Below the pieces are notes generated by a model. The model was given only the letters and a program-made list of their open reading frames with translations, had not been told where the DNA came from and searched no databases. The position numbers and the translations under genes were made by a program. From Anaerolineaceae bacterium (GTDB lineage Bacteria; Chloroflexota; Anaerolineae; Anaerolineales; Anaerolineaceae), in assembly GCA_003448875.1 (NCBI GenBank), contig DLXG01000114.1, positions 1 to 5,323 of the forward strand: a stretch of DNA of 5,323 nucleotides, read 5' to 3'. Below are positions 1 to 5,323 of this stretch, piece after piece; the first letter of the stretch is position 1, and each line of letters begins with the position of its first letter.

Positions 1-1
1 G

Positions 2-475
2 GATGATTTTCGGGCAGCCGAACGAACTTTTCAACTGCTCACACAGGTGGCCGGGCGGGCCGGGCGCAGCCCTTTGGGCGGGCGGGTCATATTGCAAACT
101 TTTCAGCCGGAGCATTACGCCATCCAGTCGGCCTCGCGGCATGATTATGCCGGCTTTTATCAACATGAAATTGAATTACGGCGGAAGATGGGCTATCCGC
201 CTTTTGCCCGTCTGGTACGGTTAGAGTATCGTCATGCCAATGCCAGGCAGGCCGAATCCACCGCGCAGGAAATGGCCAAACGGGTGGCGGATTGGATTGC
301 CGAAAGCGCCTATCCGGGCATTGAACTCATCGGCCCGGTGCCGTGTTTTTTTGCCAAGGAAGGCGGGCAATACCGCTGGCAGATCATCCTGCGCGGGATG
401 GATCCTGCCAGCGTGTTGCGCGGAAAAGATTGGGGCAATTGGCGGGTAGAAGTTGACCCGTTTTCTTTGCTCTAA
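2..475 (+). CDS. priA: Primosomal protein N' (replication restart helicase PriA), C-terminal part, 5' truncated by window edge
   Basis: PriA is a 3'-to-5' superfamily 2 DNA helicase that recognises stalled forks and starts reloading of the replicative helicase in the cytoplasm. The frame is open from base 2 and gives 157 residues, roughly the last fifth of a usual PriA of about 730-830 residues. It begins in the second RecA-like lobe with DDFRAAERTFQLLTQVAGRAGR (residues 1-22), whose QVAGRAGR is helicase motif VI with the arginine finger. It continues with a VILQTFQPEH stretch (29-38), a YPPFARL segment (65-71) and the C-terminal domain signature GPVPCFFAKEGGQYRWQIIL (111-130), ending in the usual VEVDP (149-153). 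The GTG at 47 is an internal valine, not a start. The helicase ATP site and zinc-binding cysteines lie outside the window. The gene ends in TAA at 473-475, 3 bases before the stop codon of the convergent M23 gene. Identification is secure from the motif VI block and C-terminal signature. Confidence 0.96.
   Translation, partial: DDFRAAERTFQLLTQVAGRAGRSPLGGRVILQTFQPEHYAIQSASRHDYAGFYQHEIELRRKMGYPPFARLVRLEYRHANARQAESTAQEMAKRVADWIAESAYPGIELIGPVPCFFAKEGGQYRWQIILRGMDPASVLRGKDWGNWRVEVDPFSLL
443..468 (+). terminator. Possible intrinsic terminator embedded in the 3' end of priA
   Basis: CGGGT (443-447) and ACCCG (456-460) can form a 5-bp GC-rich stem around an 8-nt loop, followed directly by TTTTCTTT (461-468). 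This is the layout of a Rho-independent terminator for rightward transcription. It lies inside the last ten sense codons of priA, before the TAA at 473-475, which fits the lack of any space between priA and the convergent gene. The stem is short and the U-tract is broken by one C, so it may be weak or fortuitous. Confidence 0.4.
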
Positions 476-478
476 AGG

Positions 479-1576
479 CTAGGGCAGCACATACCACGGA
501 TTGACAAAGCCGCCCAGATAGCGCACCTCAAAGTGCAGATGCGGCCCGGTTGAACGTCCGGTACTGCCGGCCTGACCGATGACCTGCCCCTGCGATACAC
601 TGGCCCCGCAGCGGACGTTCCACGCTGAAAGGTGAGCGTAGAGGGTCTGATAACCGTTTCCGTGATCAATCATGACCATGTTGCCGTAGCCGCCTCCCAC
701 CGGACCGGCGTAGACCACCACGCCGCTGTCTGCGGCATAGATTGGGTCGCCGGTGTAAGCAGCAATATCAATGGCGAGGTGACCCGGCCAGTAATCATTG
801 CCGGAAAGCACGCGGTTGCGGGTGGGCCAGACGAACGTGCCGGTGCCAAACGCTCCGCCAGCGCTGGTATCGCAGGCACCGGGGCCGTAAATGGATTTAT
901 TCACCCCGGCCGGGCCGCGCGGAATAGTCGGCACAACCCACGTGCGAAATTCCCGCGATCCACCCGGAATCATGACATAGGTACCGGGCTCAATGACCGG
1001 ATTAGCCAGATCCAGTTTGTTGCCGGGATAAAGCAAAATATCGTGCGGATCGGCTTTAAAGGTGGCGGCAATTTTTTCGATGGTATCGCCTTCTTTCCAC
1101 TTATAAAGCACCCCATCCGTCGGCGGGATAATCAATTCCTGACCAATTGAAATCATGTGGGGGTCGTCATTTAGAATGTCGTAGTTTGCCCATAAAACCG
1201 TTTCAGGTTTCAGATTGAAGGATTGGGCAATCCCGAAGACCGAATCGCCGGCTTGAACCCGATAAACGATCTCTTGCTCGCGCGGGCGGGTAGGTAAAAT
1301 GGTGCGCAGGTTGGCCTGCCGGTGCAAAGAGATGGGTTGTGTCTCCGGCTGATAAAGGGGCAGACTGACCTGTTGGGGGACTGCGGGTAATTCCAGCGGG
1401 GCGTTGGCAACCGCTACGCCTGCCCGGCCACTGCGATCAAATAAGCGCTGATAGGCCATGAAAAGGGCAAACCCAACCATGACCACAGCCACTACCCAGA
1501 GCAGGATTGAGGTTAATCCAGAACCAGCCGCAGCAGAAGATTCGCTGGCTGGTGTTTCTGGTTTGGTTCGATTCAC
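479..1576 (-). CDS. Membrane-anchored LysM domain / M23 family metallopeptidase (peptidoglycan hydrolase)
   Basis: Complete 365-residue protein. M23 enzymes are zinc endopeptidases that cut peptide bonds of peptidoglycan cross-links, and LysM domains bind the glycan. Order: short polar N-terminus; one hydrophobic segment at about 22-42 (LLWVVAVVMVGFALFMAY), read as a signal anchor with the rest outside; a proline-rich linker to about 100; LysM 1 at about 104-152 (VYRVQAGDSVFGIAQ); LysM 2 at about 158-206 (YKWKEGDTIEKIAATF); and an M23 domain at about 248-361. Catalytic residues look intact: H266 and D270 in GHLAID, H315 in LYAHL, and H346/H348 in GPHLHFE. An active enzyme is therefore likely, unlike the degenerate M23 domains of EnvC/NlpD-type activators. 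The only two cysteines in the exported part, C235 and C323, could form a disulfide. The start is GTG, since the next in-frame Met is inside the membrane segment and a strong GGAGG lies just upstream. GTG overlaps the rho stop as GTGA, so coupling with rho is likely. The peptide bond it cuts cannot be read from sequence. Confidence 0.93.
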   Translation of the reverse strand: MNRTKPETPASESSAAAGSGLTSILLWVVAVVMVGFALFMAYQRLFDRSGRAGVAVANAPLELPAVPQQVSLPLYQPETQPISLHRQANLRTILPTRPREQEIVYRVQAGDSVFGIAQSFNLKPETVLWANYDILNDDPHMISIGQELIIPPTDGVLYKWKEGDTIEKIAATFKADPHDILLYPGNKLDLANPVIEPGTYVMIPGGSREFRTWVVPTIPRGPAGVNKSIYGPGACDTSAGGAFGTGTFVWPTRNRVLSGNDYWPGHLAIDIAAYTGDPIYAADSGVVVYAGPVGGGYGNMVMIDHGNGYQTLYAHLSAWNVRCGASVSQGQVIGQAGSTGRSTGPHLHFEVRYLGGFVNPWYVLP

Positions 1577-2847
1577 GTATCCTCCGTCAGGCTTTCGAGG
1601 AACTCCGCGTTATTCTTGGTCTTTGCCATGCGCTGCAGAATGGCTTCGGTGGCCACTGCCGGATCCATGCCTGCCCCCTGCGGGGGAGGTGAAATCATTT
1701 GCAGATACATCCGCCGCATGAGCCAGACTCGTTGGAGGACATCCGGGCCGAGCAGCAATTCTTCGCGGCGAGTTGAAGAGCGCTCAATATCAATGGCCGG
1801 ATAGACGCGCCTTTCCTGCAAGCGGCGTGAAAGATGGAGTTCCATGTTGCCGGTACCTTTAAATTCCTCATACACCACATCATCCAGGCGCGAGCCGGTA
1901 TCTACCAGGGCAGTGGCAATAATGGTCAGCGAACCGCCTTCTTCGAGATTGCGAGCCGCGCCAAAGAAACGCTTGGGCGGATACAATGCCGATGGATCCA
2001 TACCGCCTGATAAGGTTCGCCCGGAGGGGTTGACCACGAGGTTGTAAGCCCGCGCCAACCGGGTTAATGAGTCCATCAATATTACCACATCTCGTCCAAT
2101 TTCGACCAATCTCTTAGCGCGTTCCAGTGTGATTTCGGCTGCCCGAATATGCGCGGTAACCGGTTCATCGAAGGTGGAAGCGACCACCTCGGCATCCACC
2201 GAGCGGTCCATGTCGGTTACTTCTTCAGGGCGTTCACCAATCAGGGCGATGATCAGGTGTACATCGGGGTTTTTGACCGTTATAGCGTTGGCAATTTGCT
2301 TAAGAATAGTAGTTTTACCGGCTTTGGGAGGGGAGACGATCATCCCGCGCTGACCGCGTCCGATGGGAGCGATCAGATTGATCAGGCGGGTGGAAAGGAT
2401 GTTCCGATCCGTTTCCAGATCAAAGCGTTTGTTGGGGAAGATTGGGGTGAGGCGCTCAAAGACCGGCCGCTCGCGGGCCTCTTCTGGGGTCATGCCGTTG
2501 ATGGTTTCAACCTTTAACAGGCCATAGTGCCGCTCACCCTCGCGGGGCGGCCGGACAACGCCGATGACGAGGTCGCCGCTGCGCAATTCGTAGCGGCGTA
2601 ATTGAGCCTGCGAGACATACACATCTTCAGGCCCAATTTGATAGTTTGCGCGTAAAAATCCGATGCCTTCCTGCAGAATTTCCAGCACTCCGCCGCGCAC
2701 TTCCAGACCTTCTTTTTCGGCTTGCATCTGGCGGATGCGTAGAATCAGATTTTCTTTTTTCAGCCGAGAGGCATTCGGCACTTCTAACTCTCTGGCAATT
2801 TCGCGCAAGGTTGCCAGAGGTGCTTTTTCGAGTTCGAGAATTTCCAT
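1573..2847 (-). CDS. rho: Transcription termination factor Rho
   Basis: Complete 424-residue protein, close to the 419 of E. coli Rho. Rho is a hexameric RNA-dependent ATPase that loads on C-rich, unstructured RNA and ends transcription. Order: N-terminal helical domain at 1-47 ([30 protein letters not shown]); cold-shock-like RNA-binding domain at about 50-127 ([37 protein letters not shown]); RecA-like ATPase from about 150. Key residues: Walker A PPKAGKTT 173-180 with K178; catalytic E205 in [10 protein letters not shown]; Walker B ILMDS with D259; Q-loop [12 protein letters not shown] 277-288; R-loop FKGTGN 329-334; arginine finger R360 in SSTRREELL. From residue 55 to the finger the numbering lines up well with E. 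coli, with an offset of 6 in the ATPase. Two differences stand out: I62 where E. coli has Phe62 in the primary RNA site, and G204 where E. coli has Asp210. The N-terminus [10 protein letters not shown] matches E. coli MNLTELKNTP, fixing the ATG start, with GGAAGAG 4 bases upstream. It is first of a two-gene operon with the M23 gene. Confidence 0.98.
   Translation of the reverse strand: MEILELEKAPLATLREIARELEVPNASRLKKENLILRIRQMQAEKEGLEVRGGVLEILQEGIGFLRANYQIGPEDVYVSQAQLRRYELRSGDLVIGVVRPPREGERHYGLLKVETINGMTPEEARERPVFERLTPIFPNKRFDLETDRNILSTRLINLIAPIGRGQRGMIVSPPKAGKTTILKQIANAITVKNPDVHLIIALIGERPEEVTDMDRSVDAEVVASTFDEPVTAHIRAAEITLERAKRLVEIGRDVVILMDSLTRLARAYNLVVNPSGRTLSGGMDPSALYPPKRFFGAARNLEEGGSLTIIATALVDTGSRLDDVVYEEFKGTGNMELHLSRRLQERRVYPAIDIERSSTRREELLLGPDVLQRVWLMRRMYLQMISPPPQGAGMDPAVATEAILQRMAKTKNNAEFLESLTEDT
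1581..1585 (-). promoter_or_regulatory. Shine-Dalgarno of the M23 gene, inside the rho coding end
   Basis: On the minus strand GGAGG lies 4 bases before the GTG at 1576-1574. It sits within the last codons of rho. It supports the GTG start, which keeps the whole signal anchor, and gives the gene its own ribosome binding site besides possible reinitiation after the rho stop. Confidence 0.75.
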
Positions 2848-2851
2848 TATT

Positions 2852-2858
2852 CTCTTCC
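2852..2858 (-). promoter_or_regulatory. Shine-Dalgarno of rho
   Basis: On the minus strand GGAAGAG ends 4 bases before the rho ATG (2847-2845). It is an acceptable but not perfect match to AGGAGG, and supports this ATG as the start. Confidence 0.65.
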
Positions 2859-2912
2859 GTGATTGTTTGGGATGGGGTCAAGCCAGACCAACAGGCCGGA
2901 GGTCCTGATTTT

Positions 2913-2945
2913 GAAAGGGGACAACTTTTTTACTAGGAAAGGGGA
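2913..2945 (-). repeat. Two pyrimidine-rich 9-nt direct repeats in the rho leader
   Basis: The leader RNA carries TCCCCTTTC twice, at 2945-2937 and 2921-2913 (minus strand), 24 nt apart. They lie in a stretch that is rich in C and U and poor in G from about 2950 to 2908. A further CCCCATCCC lies near 2877-2869, shortly before the start codon. Rho binds such YC-rich, weakly structured RNA, so this could be a Rho loading site for autoregulation. The repeats are seen directly; the role is inferred. Confidence 0.45.
2920..2930 (+). repeat. 11-bp direct repeat GACAACTTTTT, copy 1 (rho leader)
   Basis: GACAACTTTTT at 2920-2930 recurs exactly at 3054-3064, 134 bases away. The similarity extends loosely leftward (TTTGAAAGGG here, TTTCAAAGGA at the other copy), so this may be an old partial duplication around the rho promoter. 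This copy lies in the predicted leader and overlaps one pyrimidine-rich repeat. Confidence 0.55.
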
Positions 2946-2979
2946 AGTAACTTAATTTGACCAGATGAACGAATTTCCA

Positions 2980-2999
2980 CAAGCCCTGCTGCTGGCTTG
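2980..2999 (-). other. Predicted hairpin at the 5' end of the rho leader RNA
   Basis: On the minus strand CAAGCC (2999-2994) and GGCTTG (2985-2980) can pair as a 6-bp stem around the 8-nt loop AGCAGCAG. The predicted transcription start is near 2998, so the hairpin would sit at or within one base of the 5' end of the mRNA. Such 5' stems can slow RNA decay, but here that role is only inferred. No T-run follows, so it is not a terminator. Confidence 0.4.
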
Positions 3000-3004
3000 C
3001 TCAA

Positions 3005-3033
3005 ATTATAACATTCCCTTGTATACGATGCAA
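3005..3033 (-). promoter_or_regulatory. Promoter of the rho–M23 operon (extended -10 type)
   Basis: On the minus strand a perfect -10 TATAAT (3010-3005) is preceded by TGT, giving the extended -10 TGNTATAAT. A 17-base spacer separates it from TTGCAT (3033-3028), a partial -35 that matches 3 of 6 consensus bases. Transcription would begin near 2998, leaving a leader of about 150 nt before the rho ATG. The site lies in the only non-coding gap of the window and points into rho. It fits a housekeeping sigma-70-type factor and needs no activator in principle. Confidence 0.8.
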
Positions 3034-3037
3034 GCCA

Positions 3038-3050
3038 TCCTTTCAAAGGA
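3038..3050 (-). repeat. 13-bp palindrome just upstream of the rho -35
   Basis: TCCTTTCAAAGGA is a perfect inverted repeat of 6-base arms around one central base. Its centre is near -46 relative to the predicted rho start, 4 bases upstream of the -35 hexamer. That is a usual position for an activator or repressor site. It is too tight to form a terminator hairpin and has no T-run. A chance origin is possible, and no regulator is identified. Confidence 0.45.
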
Positions 3051-3053
3051 CCA

Positions 3054-3064
3054 GACAACTTTTT
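3054..3064 (+). repeat. 11-bp direct repeat GACAACTTTTT, copy 2 (upstream of rho promoter)
   Basis: Second exact copy of the repeat at 2920-2930. It begins 2 bases past the stop codon of the 409-residue permease in the direction of transcription, and lies upstream of the palindrome and the rho promoter. The two copies bracket the promoter in the same orientation. Function unknown. Confidence 0.55.
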
Positions 3065-3065
3065 C

Positions 3066-4295
3066 TCAGGCTTTTCCGGCCAGTGCCCGTAGAAAAACTT
3101 TGATGCTGAATGGCTGCCCGGAAAGTAAATTTTGAGCGCGGAACATTCCCGAAACCAGCCGTACAATAAAAATGGCGGTCAAGGCTTGCAGTACGGCGGC
3201 CAGTCCCAATTGCCAGAATGGGACGGGGGTGGCAGCCAGACGGGTCATCATCGCTACCGGTGAGGTGAGCGGGAAGAGACTCAGAACGAGCGCTACGGTC
3301 GATTCGGGGCGGTTAATCAGCAGCGAGATAAACATCAGCGGGATGATAAGAGGCAAAATAACCAGGAAAGTTGCCTGTGAGGCTTCCCGCAAGTTGGGTA
3401 CTAATGCGCCGATTCCTGCCATCAGCGCGGCAAAAATGGTATAGCCCAATATGAAGTAGAGAATGCCCCATCCCAAAATAGTGGGCGGAATTTCAACGCC
3501 CTGCAGGGCCGCAAAGGTTCTTCCGCTGAACTGAAGCAGCAGTAATGCTGAAACCAGCCAGACCACCATTTGCAGCAACCCCACCAGTCCTAGTCCGATA
3601 ATTTTACCGGTCATCATCTGGGTGGGGGTGACTGAAGTGAGCAGGATTTCCATCACGCGGTTTTGTTTTTCGGTAGTGATGTTGCTCAACAAGAGAGAAG
3701 CGGAACCGAGAATGAAGATATAGAAGAACAGGGTAATCCCGTATGGTACGAAAAAGGCTACCATCGCATCCTGGTTGCGGGGGGGTGTTTCGGCTGCGAT
3801 CAATTCAACATTCAGGTTGAGGGGTTGAACAACACGGTCGAGCAGTTGTGGTTGATCTTTAAGCAGGTAATATTCAATCAGCCAATCCACAGGGTAGGCG
3901 TTACCACTGTCTTCTAACAGGTTGATTTGTTGGGCGTAAAGTTCAATCTTTCCGCTTTCCAGATAATCGGCTGAAACAACATATAAAACCGCAATTTCAC
4001 CTTCTTTGAGGGCTTTCAAGCCGGTTTCCTGATCCGGATACGCCCGAATAATTGACTCTAGTTCAGTGGGAACACCCTGAATAAGGCGGCTATGATCCAC
4101 AAAACCCTTAAGGGGAGGTCTTTCGGGTAACAGCAGACTGGTGATATCCGGGCTGGGATTATTGCGTTGGAGAATACTGACAACGAAAAGGATAATAAAG
4201 CCGACCAAAGGTACCAGAATCAGGGTCAGGATGAAGGAACGGCTGCGTACAATGGTTTCGATTTCGTGGGTCAGGACAAGCCAGATTTTGTTCAT
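3066..4295 (-). CDS. ABC-2 type transporter permease (NatB-like), second of a tandem pair
   Basis: Complete 409-residue membrane subunit of an ABC exporter. It follows the pattern of the ABC-2 / NatB-like family: an N-terminal helix at about 20-41 (SFILTLILVPLVGFIILFVVSI), a large exported domain at about 43-177, then about six hydrophobic segments (roughly 179-203, 231-255, 272-297, 306-327, 333-352, 361-382). The family signature TEKQNRVMEILLTSVTPTQMMTGKI (208-231) lies after the second helix. The start MNKIWLVLTHEIETIVRSRSF is typical of the family, and GAGG lies 8 bases before the ATG in the 18-base gap after the upstream permease. That gap implies one operon. There is no ATPase in this protein, and its nucleotide-binding partner is expected upstream beyond the right edge. 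The substrate cannot be told: relatives export sodium, drugs or other compounds. The gene stops at 3068-3066. I see no clear terminator between it and the rho promoter. Confidence 0.9.
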   Translation of the reverse strand: MNKIWLVLTHEIETIVRSRSFILTLILVPLVGFIILFVVSILQRNNPSPDITSLLLPERPPLKGFVDHSRLIQGVPTELESIIRAYPDQETGLKALKEGEIAVLYVVSADYLESGKIELYAQQINLLEDSGNAYPVDWLIEYYLLKDQPQLLDRVVQPLNLNVELIAAETPPRNQDAMVAFFVPYGITLFFYIFILGSASLLLSNITTEKQNRVMEILLTSVTPTQMMTGKIIGLGLVGLLQMVVWLVSALLLLQFSGRTFAALQGVEIPPTILGWGILYFILGYTIFAALMAGIGALVPNLREASQATFLVILPLIIPLMFISLLINRPESTVALVLSLFPLTSPVAMMTRLAATPVPFWQLGLAAVLQALTAIFIVRLVSGMFRAQNLLSGQPFSIKVFLRALAGKA

Positions 4296-4303
4296 CGAAA
4301 AAG

Positions 4304-4307
4304 CCTC
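4304..4307 (-). promoter_or_regulatory. Shine-Dalgarno of the downstream ABC-2 permease
   Basis: GAGG on the minus strand (within GTGAGG) lies 8 bases before the ATG at 4295-4293, in the 18-base gap between the two permease genes. It supports the chosen start and separate initiation within one operon. Confidence 0.6.
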
Positions 4308-4313
4308 ACTTTA

Positions 4314-5323
4314 TCAGCGCGAACGCAGAAGTTCTGCGAGGGTCAATTTTTTACCGTAGCGGAGCATTCCCAGCCGAAATGCACGGCTGGCCAGCCAGAT
4401 GGAAGCTGCCGCTGCAACAATCAATAAGCCTACTGAAAACACGACCTGCCAGACGGGTAAATTGGTCAGCATGGAACGAAGCGGCAGGGTCATTGGGGCT
4501 GTGAAAGGGAAGAAACTGAAACCAATTGCCAGAGGCCCGTTGGGGTTTTCCATGATGGCGGCAATAAACCAGAAGGGAATGGCAATCGGCAGGCTGAATA
4601 AGCCGGCAATTTGCTGAGCCTCACGTGATTCGGTGGCGGTTGCACCAACCATGGTCATTAAAGCCGCGATCATAACGAAGGCCGGTAAAAATGTGAGTGC
4701 CATCAACCCAAAGAAGGAAAAGCCGATGCCAATATCACTCAGGTCGGGGAAGGTTCGCAGAGCGATCATAGCCGCAACGCCTGCCATGACCAGCCAGAAG
4801 AGTAATTGGGTCAATCCCACACTCAAATTACCAAAAATTTTGCCAGCCATGAACTGGTCGGTCGAGATTGAAGTTAAGACGACTTCCATCGTGCGGTTTT
4901 CCTTTTCTTCTACCACGGCTTGAAGCAGGTAACCGCCACTGGTGTTGACCGCCAGTAAAAAGATGACTCCCGAAAAAATCGCAATGATAAAGCCGAGCGG
5001 GTTGCGGCTGTTAAATTGTTGGTCGCTGTTGACGGTGCGCAGGGTCAGCTGCGGCCCTTCCAAAATGCGCGTGCGGATGGTTGGGTTTTCATTTTTCAAG
5101 AGATGAGACAGTAAAAATTCCGAAAAATCGCTGTGAATGCTCGACTCAACCGAGTCCTTTGCAATCAACTTGACATTGCCAGTGGAAAGATAATCCGGCT
5201 GAATGATGTAGAAGGCTTGAATCTCACCGGCCTCTAAAGCGTTGCGGGCATTTGTTTCATCCTCGAAAGGGACAATTTTTACTCTCTCCATGAAGAGTCC
5301 GCTGCGTTCGGGCGGCAGCGGTT
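4314..5323 (-). CDS. ABC-2 type transporter permease (NatB-like), first of a tandem pair, 5' truncated by window edge
   Basis: The frame is open to the right edge, giving 335 visible residues. The ATG at 5291-5289 is internal, because in-frame codons upstream continue as PLPPERSGLF. That stretch resembles the LLPERPPLKGF of the downstream permease at the point just after its first helix, so helix 1 and roughly 50-60 residues lie outside. Visible order: exported domain to about residue 107; hydrophobic segments near 108-127, 162-188, 199-225, 237-258 and 289-312; the signature EEKENRTMEVVLTSISTDQFMAGKI at 138-162; and a basic C-terminus FRLGMLRYGKKLTLAELLRSR. It is a paralogue of the 409-residue neighbour (shared pattern EKxNRxMExxLTS…QxMxGKI), with a much more divergent exported domain. 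The pair probably forms a heterodimeric channel with an ATPase encoded just upstream. Substrate unknown. Confidence 0.9.
   Translation of the reverse strand, partial: PLPPERSGLFMERVKIVPFEDETNARNALEAGEIQAFYIIQPDYLSTGNVKLIAKDSVESSIHSDFSEFLLSHLLKNENPTIRTRILEGPQLTLRTVNSDQQFNSRNPLGFIIAIFSGVIFLLAVNTSGGYLLQAVVEEKENRTMEVVLTSISTDQFMAGKIFGNLSVGLTQLLFWLVMAGVAAMIALRTFPDLSDIGIGFSFFGLMALTFLPAFVMIAALMTMVGATATESREAQQIAGLFSLPIAIPFWFIAAIMENPNGPLAIGFSFFPFTAPMTLPLRSMLTNLPVWQVVFSVGLLIVAAAASIWLASRAFRLGMLRYGKKLTLAELLRSR

Noticed and set aside
47..49. GTG as the start of a small protein at 47-475
   Set aside because: The frame continues upstream as DDFRAAERTFQLLTQ, the classic PriA sequence before motif VI, so this is an internal codon.
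632..1150. 172-residue open frame on the + strand
   Set aside because: It lies wholly antisense to the well-supported LysM/M23 gene, shows no recognisable domain, and its composition mirrors the opposite-strand codons.
2149..2517. 122-residue open frame on the + strand
   Set aside because: It is antisense to the conserved ATPase core of rho. No family resemblance or independent support.
2627..2881. 84-residue open frame on the - strand upstream of and overlapping rho
   Set aside because: It runs out of frame through the start of rho. The low-complexity Arg/Ser-rich product looks like a frame shadow, not a leader peptide with its own ribosome site.
2892..2907. CAGGCC…GGTCCTG hairpin followed by ATTTT (+ strand) as a terminator
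   Set aside because: The stem has a bulge, the T-run is short, and no rightward gene precedes it. On the minus strand it lies in the rho leader with no T-run after it.
3038..3050. TCCTTTCAAAGGA as a terminator of the permease operon
   Set aside because: One central base leaves no proper loop, the reduced stem is only 4 bp, and no T-run follows in either direction.
2933..3166. 77-residue open frame on the - strand across the end of the 409-residue permease and the gap
   Set aside because: It starts inside the permease in another frame, resembles no family, and crosses the well-formed rho promoter.
5289..5291. ATG as the start of the upstream ABC-2 permease
   Set aside because: In-frame codons continue to the window edge and match the paralogue, and starting here would drop the conserved first membrane helix. 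The gene is cut by the window.
1..5323. Mobile element, CRISPR array, toxin–antitoxin or other accessory system
   Set aside because: Every long coding frame is a core or transporter gene in intact form. No transposase, terminal repeats, regularly spaced repeats or tRNA-like sequence was seen.

Overview
The window looks like ordinary core genome of a Chloroflexota bacterium, most likely Anaerolineae or a relative. This rests on remembered protein style (a LysM–LysM–M23 protein with a 'GHLAIDIA…HLHFEVRYLGGFVNPW' peptidase domain, a compact Rho without a long insertion, NatB-like paired ABC-2 permeases) and moderate G+C. No search was run, so the phylum is an inference. I see no mobile element, CRISPR array, RNA gene or defence-type cassette.

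Layout. Positions 2-475 (+) hold the C-terminal 157 residues of the primosomal helicase PriA, cut by the left edge. It ends tail to tail, 3 bases apart, with a leftward block. That block is rho (2847 to 1573, transcription terminator, complete) followed by a membrane-anchored LysM/M23 peptidoglycan hydrolase (1576 to 479). The two overlap by 4 bases (GTGA) and are probably translationally coupled. To the right, two leftward paralogous ABC-2 permeases (409-aa gene at 4295 to 3066; upstream gene from the right edge to 4314) form an operon with an 18-base gap. Their ATPase is expected just beyond the right edge. So four of the five genes run leftward and only priA runs rightward.

The 218-base gap between the permease operon and rho is the only sizeable non-coding stretch. 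It holds a convincing extended -10 promoter for rho (perfect TATAAT, 17-base spacer), an odd palindrome and an 11-base direct repeat around the promoter, and a predicted leader of about 150 nt with a 5' hairpin and repeated pyrimidine-rich tracts. Those tracts could serve Rho autoregulation.

The genes are housekeeping: replication restart (PriA), transcription termination (Rho), cell-wall remodelling (M23) and ABC export. The points worth a second look are the rho–M23 coupling, the rho leader, a Gly in Rho where E. coli has bicyclomycin-contacting Asp210, and a possible intrinsic terminator embedded in the last codons of priA. I did not find an undescribed system here.
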